DNA from: Xiphophorus maculatus
Lineage: Eukaryota; Chordata; Actinopteri; Cyprinodontiformes; Poeciliidae
Reading direction: 5' to 3'
DNA length: 64,000 nt
NCBI RefSeq assembly: GCF_002775205.1
Contig: NC_036446.1
Coordinates: 13,392,565-13,456,564, forward strand
In this document: positions 53,701-62,700 of the stretch, piece after piece
Position numbering within the stretch: position 1 is the first letter of the stretch
Layout of the letters: each line of letters begins with the position of its first letter
The notes under the pieces: model-generated
Seen by the model: the letters and a program-made list of their open reading frames with translations, nothing else
Told to the model about the DNA's origin: nothing
Databases searched by the model: none
Position numbers and translations under genes: made by a program

Positions 53701-56700
53701 ATTTTTGATAAATAGGGGGAAACTGTTGGATAAATTGTATTTTTAGTAATTATCAAATATTCGTTGTATCATGTAGCCTTGTAGTAACATTTAGATAAAG
53801 TTTAAATATATGCTTTTTCTCTTTTTCCTCTATTCTAAGTAATGTCTCTGTGTGTTGAATAATTATGATTCCTTCCTGTGACTTCCTTGAAGATGCCATC
53901 AGCAAAGCCTGGGAGATAGCGGAGACAACAGAGTTTATTGCCCAGCAATAAACTCTGCTTTCCTGTGTGATATACAACTTGTTTTACTCAACGTCGGCCT
54001 GTGTCTGGTACCCGACTGAAGCAAGAAGGATTTAGATTGTAGATAACATATGTCTAAATAGTAAAGGTCATTAGCGCTGCAGCCATGTGATAAATTGTTT
54101 TGTCCCTCCCTTTTAGAAGCTGCAAGCGCCCAGTGTAAGAGGGTCCCCTAAAAAAGCAATAAAATAGAGGGAGCGGGAGATATGTTTCCAGAGTAGTTTG
54201 GAGATTTGTAACTGGAAACATCTCTCTGTCTGCTCTCCTCGCGAGTATAAAAGAATCTAACTCTCTTTGTCTTTCTTGTGTTTGTTTAAATTGTCTCTAA
54301 TAGGTATTTAGACCTGACATATTTTATATCACATTAAGATCAATGTTAGTTGTTTTGTTTTAGTAACTTTGAATAATAACAAAGTCACCATTCACCTTTT
54401 GAACTTCACATGATTTGTTTTGTCCATGTGTGCTTTGTTTTTATACAGTATAATTCTTAATTATACGCATATGATCAAAAATGTTACTGAAATCATTTTA
54501 AAAACAGATTTAATAACAGCAACATTTGTAAATATCTGACAGTGAAATCAAAATCCCTAACATAAGCTGAGGTCCAGTCCAGGAGTTCATATGTAGAGTA
54601 GATGAGAAAAGTACAATACTTTTTTCCCCACTCAAAAAAAGAGAGAGAAAAAGAGGAAAAACAGGGAATAAAATTACATTTGGTCTGGATGCAAACATGG
54701 ACAGATGATTATTTAATGTTTGAAAGAGAAAACATATACCAATGACTCTTTAGAAAATAATTATTTAGGCAGAAGATTAATTTTAGCTTACAATTAACAA
54801 AGGTTTTCTTTTTTTTTTTTTTTTTTTTACATTTTTACATGTTACATCTTATTTAAAATGCTCCTATACTATACAAGAATGAGTAGATATACTGTATATA
54901 ATAGATTGGTGGGTGCTTAATATGGTGTTTAAAGCTCTAGCACATTTTTTAGCCATAATAAACCATAATAGTGTTGAACAACAATGTACAACAAAAAATG
55001 ACTTCTTACCCTGATTCCATTATCCATGATTCGTACACCTTCGTGCTGCCTTTCTCGCACTGCCCATCCTTGTCCTTGTTATTTATCTCATCAGACTTAT
55101 TTTCCAATTCAAATAAGTCCTTCTCAGAGGAAACACACGGCTTGCAAAAGCTTTAAAGGAAAACGAAAGCACATTTTCAAATTACGTGGCAAAATGAATT
55201 GGATGAAAGAGATACAAAATGGTCATGAGATTTGTTGAACAGTCAGGCATTGACAGACTCAGTGGAAATCTCTAACAGTGTTTAATTATATTTTTAAAAA
55301 GTGTAATGCTAGCTAATGTTTTTAGTACTCACTTGATAGATGAAAAGCTTTCTCTGAAGTAGCCATATGCCAATCTGTGAAGACATAATGAAACCAATAT
55401 CATATTATTTTTTATAATCAACAAGTTGTTTCTTCAGACATTTATTGGTGCTTTAGGTTCTGTTAGGCTGCTCTTGGCAGTTGGTGGTTACCATAGCAAC
55501 CGGTAACTGACAGCTCCTCCCCCCTTCTTCTGTTGCTATTTGTACCTGTGGTACGTATCAGGATCAGCTCTGTGTTTTCGTCACAAATATTATTTTTTTA
55601 CATATATTTTAGACTAATTTAATAATACACAGTGTTTCAAGAGGAATTTTCCCATGTTTTGTATATGTTTTTAATTGTTTTCATTATTAATATTGTCCAT
55701 TTTAGCTATGTTTAATTTTACAAACATTAACTGCTGCTAACTGCTCATTGGGAGATATTGCTCTGTAGTTTGTTTAAGGTTATTTATTGTATTTTATTTA
55801 ATGTGTAGAGGCAGAAGCTGCTGGACTGATGTTAACCACCAACTTGATTTCCTCTTTTGTTAATGTAAATACACTAAACCTGAATGTTTCTGTTGTGAAG
55901 TCGACCTACTGAACCTGAGACAGACAGAAGGGCTACACATCCATATATCCATACAAAATGGATAGTAATAAAGGATTTTCATAACACAATTCCTGAGTTT
56001 ATTTTTTAAAATCCAGTCAAGTAGTTTTTAGAAACTCAATGAATTTATGCCTGAATTGTGGTTCTCCTATAATGAGGAAGATTTTTTATATTTTTTAATA
56101 CTTACATCCCTATGAATGTAAAACTTTTAAAACTCACAGGGAGTTTGGACAGCTGGCTCTTGCTCATTATTAGAACAAGAGTGTGACTACAAGAAAAGTT
56201 ATCACATTTATATTACGTTAAGTCGAAGTTTATTTTTATAACCCCTCCAGAGGGACTTTTGTGGGCTCTAATGTCCCTTATATGACAGGAAACGGGGAAG
56301 GAAGACATGCAGCAAATATCGTCGGGTCCGGGAGTTGAACCCGCGACGAGGACTCAAGGCCTCCAAACATGGCTTGTGCTAACCCCTACACCACCACGGC
56401 ACGCCCGAGTCAAAGTTTATTTTTATAGCACATTTCAGTAACAAGGTTAAAAGTGCTTTACATGATAAAATCATAACACAATAAACAAAGAACGTGGGAA
56501 AATAAAGTGAAGTGAAGAAAAGAGAAGTGAGATTTGAGAAGTTGATACAACAACAACAACAGATCCTTAAAGTATCATGGTGCTAAGCCATTCAGAAATG
56601 TATAAACTAGCAACAGTTTAAAGTATATTCTCTAAGCTACAGGGAGCCAATGTAAGGAAATTTATTATTAAACATTTTGGAGTAAAAGTGGTTTATATTT

Positions 56701-59700
56701 TGATCTTTATAGACATTAATGGTTAACTTGTAAATATTGTGCAATTTACATACAGATCATTTTACTGTTTCACTAACTATTCCTACTCATTGCTATTTTG
56801 TCCATTCCACCTTCTATTTTCTACCTGCAAAACAAACCAATGTACTGAAACTGGCATATAATTTGTTCATCCTAGAAAACCAAACAACTTTGCTTGTTTT
56901 ACACTGTTTTTAGGTCGTCCACAGGACTGCATTTCTTTTTTTTTTACCCCTCCAGGGGGTCTTTTGTGGGCTCTAGTGTCCCTTATATGACAGTGGGCTG
57001 ACAGGAAACAGGGAAGGAGAGGGGGGAAGACATGCGGGTCCGGGAGTCAAACCCGCGACGGCCGCGTCGAGGACTGAAGGCCTCCAAATACGGGTCACGC
57101 TAACCGCTACGCCACCACGGCACGCCCAGGACTGAATTTCTTATCTTAAAATCATCACTATGCCACTCAAATATGCAAATCCAGAGGAAAGAACCAGGGC
57201 TCAGCCTGTCAGGATTGGGTTTTCTCTGTGTTGATGTGAGTTTTTCTGTGTGTTTTATTTTGGGTTTCTGTGTCTTGAGTCTCCGTGTTGTCTTGTCTAC
57301 CCCTTGATTGTTCCCAGGTGTGTCTCGTTCCGTGATTACCCTCTGTGTATTTAATGCCACCTGTGTTTCTGTGTCTTTGTCGGGTCCTTGTTGTACCTGT
57401 CTTGTCAAGCTGTCTATTCGACCAGTTGCTACCAGGTCTGAGCGTTAAGTGCCGGCTTATCTTCGCTGCCTGGATTTTGGATTTCATAATAGAATTTTAC
57501 CATTAAATCATCTTCAATCTGGGTCTTCTGCGTCAGCCTCACCACCCCACAACTGCACCTTATGACACAGCCATGCTCTCTATTATCCCACTATCCATTC
57601 CCTCCACGCTTGAAACAACATTTCTGCAAACATTCTTCTGATTCCCAGAATGCCCAAAGTTTAAACCCACTGGATTTATGATTAGCCTTTTATAGAGGCC
57701 CACCCAGAGTCCTGACTTTGAGTCAAACATCTGCCATGCTGTTTTTAAAGCCAGAGGAAGCTACTGTGAGGAACACAGAATATCAGCAAGAAAAACCAGA
57801 GTACATAAATACAGTAAACTGTCTTTTCTCAAAAGGGATTTTTTGCTATAAGAATTATTTTGGGTGTAAAGCATATCAGTGAAGCTAAGACTGTTCTTTG
57901 TAAAAATGCCATCTTGCATTTAAACTTTTGGCCTTCAGTGTATATCCATAGATGCACATTTATTATATTTTTCTTTAAGACACTCACCAAAATGTTCAAT
58001 GAACTGAAATGTTTTCTTATAAAAGAAAAAAAAATATTTAATTATCATCTGACACCATTTGCACATCTAAGAAACTGAAAGACAAAAGTTAGCACCCTGA
58101 AAAGATAAAGCATTGATTATCTGCTACAACAATGTTTTTGGGTAAGTTAATGTTTTTTTCTAATGATGACCACATAGGGCTAAGTTTGTAATGCTGATAC
58201 CAGTGAAAGACAGGACAGGACATTTTTGCAGAACTGCCTTCTCTTGCTCATACATGTAATGAATATTGTTTAATTCACACTTTACATGCTGCCCAATGAC
58301 TTTACTTCTGTTATTCTGAGTCACAAAACACAGGCTAGTTGTGAATATCTTGTAATATTTTCACAAACTGCCATTTAGCTGTGTGTGGTGGGAAATCACA
58401 AACTACCTTGAAATAGATGAGCAAAAACTTGCTCTGGTTAAACATTTGTTTTATAGCATTTCTTGTGTGATATAAAAAAAGTCCTCTCCAGTACTGTATG
58501 TGTTTATAGGAAGTGAACTTTGAAAGAAGCCATTTCACTAATGCCTCCCGGATTTTGCAATAACTGAAAAAGATAGTTAGGCAGCATGTGAAAACTCAAC
58601 TTTGAATCACTGTGTTTTAGATTGGCTCTGCTTGTCTTTAAGCTGTCTACATGTTTATATTTTATTCTCATTGTCTCGATAATGTAGCAATGAGGCTGTT
58701 TTTGCTGCTTGGACCTTAGAAATACAGCATCCAAGTTACTGTTTTTTTATGTCATTTTTCATTAATTAAAATGGTATTCTTCCAGTAGCCTGTTTTTCTA
58801 TGCTTACATATAGATAGCAACAAACCAATAAGTGCATCCAAGCTCCAAAATTTTCACCAAAACTCTTTAATTGTAGACTGGGAAAGCCAGAGATCAAAAC
58901 AATGTCCAGTTGGAAACTACCAATTTAATCACTGGAGTAAATCTGTTTTGTGAAGTGGTTATCACAATTGTTAATCACTAAATAGACAATTCTCCTCCAC
59001 CATGTTTTTGAGCTTTTATCCCTAATTTTGGACGATGAGTCGCTGAGTGTGGAGAAACTGGCATAAAGTTTAGGTATCCCTGTATTTTTCCTGACTTTTC
59101 CACATTACAGTGGACACTTATACCTGCCTATTTTAATCGTTAAAACACAAAATCTACCTTTTATATAGCCTACACTAATAAATACAGTGGAAACTGTCTT
59201 AGCATTACATGTACAGTTCTCCTTTTTTCCACTCTTGTTCAACAAACTTTGAGCAGAGGTATTTAAACTTAGCTACAGGCATTGTTTCCAGAAGTGCTAC
59301 ATAAAAAACCTCCCTTTCTGAAAAGCTATGAATCAGGAGATAAAGTTCCACAACATTATATGAATACGAGATTGCAAAAACTTGATAAAAAGACTACAAT
59401 TATACTGGTGAGGGAGGCTGTAAACAGGCAAGTAGCTGCAGGAGCTTCAGGAATTTCTTACACTGAGTTTTATGTGCTACGTGTAACAACAACCTGCACT
59501 CTCTGGTAGTAGAGAAAACACAAAGGTCATTTTAAAATCTTCCACAACCTTGCAGTAGAATGTGTAGACAATAGAACAGCATTTCCACTGAATACTGATC
59601 TGGGGTTTCTTTTCTTTACAGTAGAAAAGACGTTTTATTTTTTTTATTTTTTGTTTTCAAGGTCAAGCAGGCCATTTTTTAAAAGTTGGTTGACCCTGAT

Positions 59701-62700
59701 ACACTCCTATCCAAAAGGAGTGAATGCTAAAATCAAAACAAAAGAATGGAGGAAAACTTGATGAGAGTTTAAGTTGCCTACATTTTCTACTTAAATGTAG
59801 TAAAAAGGTTTACAAAAAACGGAGCAAAAGGATCATATGATGTTTCTGTCATTTGCTACCTATTCTCAATCATTTTGAACACTGACATTTCCATAAGAAA
59901 GGATGATCTGTGAACACTGAACATGTGGCTTACTGCCAAAGAAGCACTTTTCACAAACCAATAACCAGCTTGCTCTCTGTAAGACTGGATTCTTTCCCAA
60001 CTTCCTGTCCCAGCATGTTGTTCTCGGCTCGTAAAGTGGGATATCTCCCACTGGCTGAGCATACATTAATACCTGGTTTGACAGCTGATAATTTGAAATA
60101 ATTTTTAACTTTCTACTTATTGTCCACTTTAAAATATATGACTATGCATCTCCACGAAATCATGTCTACCAGGAAAAGGTAGACAGTACGGCAGTTTAAA
60201 TATAAATATTTAAACTAGGGCAGTTTAAATATAAATATTTAAACTGCTAGTTATAACTAGGGCAAATAACTATTGCCCTAGTTATTTTGGTTTCATTTGT
60301 ATCATCTCACATATTTTAAGAGCCCTAAGAGCTAAACTAGGGCAATAAATGGCAATCGTGTGCAGGTAATGACATAATTAAATTACATGTAAGATTGAGC
60401 AATTTTTATTATCAGTAGTCTTAGGATGGCAATGCAAAGGTACAAAACAGAAGATATGAGCCGGTGAAAGATTGATACATAGTCAGAAGATGATTATATC
60501 GACACAAAAGCCTGGGCGGCTCAACTTTCCCAATTAGATATGGAAGAATTATGTTTCTATTTTTAAGTCAATTGCTGTAAATGTTCGTAATGTGCTGACC
60601 ACCATTGATATGAACAGAATATTCTCCATGGAAGACTTATTTAAAATATTTGGAGATAATCTGTATCTAACAGCAACACTAACAACAGAGATCTGATAGT
60701 TACACCCACAGGTTCCTGAACATGATAATGCAAGAGGAACAACTTGCCTCACTTTCAAAAGAAAGGGGACAGAGGTGCAAACTTGTCTTTTACCTCTCCC
60801 ATATTTTGATGGCAAAAATTTACATGAATACTGTAGAAAAAATCCCATGTTTTCAGACTGAGGCTGCAAGCCACTCACACCATTGTGCAGCAGGAACACA
60901 CATACAAAGGTCAAGTAGTCTGTTTGTTGTAAGAAAGCTATTTTTCAACTAATAGTCTTTAAATAATTTTAACACTTAAGCTTATATAGCATTCCAAAAT
61001 CTCATTGTTTCCCTGTGAACCACACAGGATGATCTGTATAATAATCTTTCATAGTCGAAGCTGTGAAGTATTGAACATTTGCCAAAGGAAGGAGTAGAAT
61101 AACTATATTAGCATATAATGCTACTTATAAGTAAGTATCATTATATTTAAATAGTTATTCAAATGGAATTCAGCTGATGGATATTTGATCTAGCCACCAC
61201 CCATTTCCGAGTAGGTACCACGAAATACTTTGCTAGTAAAACTACGGTAGGAATTACCCTCGGTCTGCTTTTTCTGGAAGAGAGTTTGATACAAAAGGTA
61301 ATTTCTTCATCTGTGATGTTTTAAAAGGGCTTACTCCAAACAAAAACAAAACTAAAAGGCAGTGGTTGCTTAAATGTTTGCTTCCTTAGACAAAAGTAAA
61401 TGCCAAATTTAGCATTTATGCTTGTTTTTACAAATTATAACATTCTAGGAGGACGTGTTGCTTTGTATCTGAATCCAGGGCTCCTGATATTTTGAGTACA
61501 TCCAAGTTTCTAGTTGAATTATAGTTTTCTTGATGCATTCAAACTGTTCCTTAATCTTCATGACGCTGTTTTTTCACACATGAATAGGCTTTGTATCTCA
61601 CCTCTGAGATGTTTATGTGTTTTAGTGAGGTCGCGCTTCACACAGGTGAATTCAGTTTATTAAGTGATTAATTGGATTGTATTTTATTTAAGAGTATCAT
61701 AGTAAGTGGGGTCTGACCAAAATGCACACCACACTCTTCAGAACTATAGCAATAGGGGGGAAAAAATCAAACGTTGCATCACTTCACTTTTATTTCACAA
61801 TAATGTACTTAGTTTATGTTGGTTCAGGAATGCCAGCAAAATACAATGTGAAAAAGTTAAGGGTGTGACTACTTTTGCAAGATCTTAATTATGTCAAATG
61901 AGCTGTGGCTGTTACCAGACAGTCTGATTGTCTGGTAACAGTCAGACTGAGCAAACCAAAACTGCTTAAGAAAAGCCATTTAAACTATCATTACTTCACT
62001 GGGATCACAGTTTCACGTCAGCTAAACTGCAAATAAGTAACTCATGGACATAAGTTACTTATGTGAGAGTTTTACAAGATACAAAAAAACAAACAAAAAA
62101 GAAACGGGAGAAAAAGCATACAGCACACCCATTTCTAAGGAACAGCTTCAGAGAATTGCTTTGACCCTACAGTACAATACACAAAACAATGGAGTCTGCT
62201 TTAGCCCACAAGGAAGCAATTTAAATATAATATTTATATTTAAACTGCCGTACACTTACAAGGAAAAACTTAACTCAGCATTTTTCCCTGATAGCAACAC
62301 ATTCGCTTGGATTTTCTACTTTTTTAGCTCTTTGCAAGTGATTATAATTTTTCGCAGTTTTTTTTTATCTCCAGAAATTCCGGTGTAGCGCTTCCGTTCT
62401 TAGTGGTGCTGACAATATATTTACAATTTTACAACTTGATAACACTTCACACTGAATTTCACTTTAAAAAAATTAAAAGCCTTTAAGCGACGCAATTCGA
62501 AGCGTAGCAGGTCTCTTTTAACCCCGGACATAACGGGATGCATTATATTTTCTCATGTGTTATTCCCGTAATACAAAGAGCAAAGGGTTGGATATATGTC
62601 TAAAAGTTAAAATGAATACAAACCAAGTTTAACTACTAAATGATTCGCTGTAACTAGATCCGAAAGTTCTTCAGAGAAGGAGGATATTTATGAGGCGGCC

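Larger units (their letters stand above)
44579..54319 (+). mobile_element. full-length endogenous retrovirus (provirus), antisense in GT6 intron 3
   Basis: The structure is LTR - leader - gag - pro - pol - env - LTR, 9,741 bp. The LTRs begin TGTTGG and end CTGACA. The 5-bp target duplication TATTT flanks them at 44574-44578 and 54320-54324. The two 596-bp LTRs look identical in my base-by-base reading, so insertion is recent. Gag (PPxY late motif, one CCHC knuckle), an integrase GPY/F-like WEGPY motif and an Env with CX6CC place it near gamma/epsilon-like fish retroviruses. gag, pro, RT/RNase H and IN share one frame with four in-frame UGA codons; env is uninterrupted. It lies opposite to the host gene, in an intron, about 690 bp from GT6 exon 3. 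Confidence 0.95.
60186..62253. repeat. 24-bp perfect inverted repeats about 2 kb apart (possible transposon)
   Basis: GTACGGCAGTTTAAATATAA plus four more bases (60186-60209) recurs exactly in reverse complement at 62230-62253. The left side also has a tandem copy of the AGTTTAAATATAAATATTT unit and a hairpin around AACTAGGGCAAATAACTA. Between the arms lie a Tc1-like 3' remnant and a 13-bp-stem hairpin. No target duplication was found. Confidence 0.5.
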
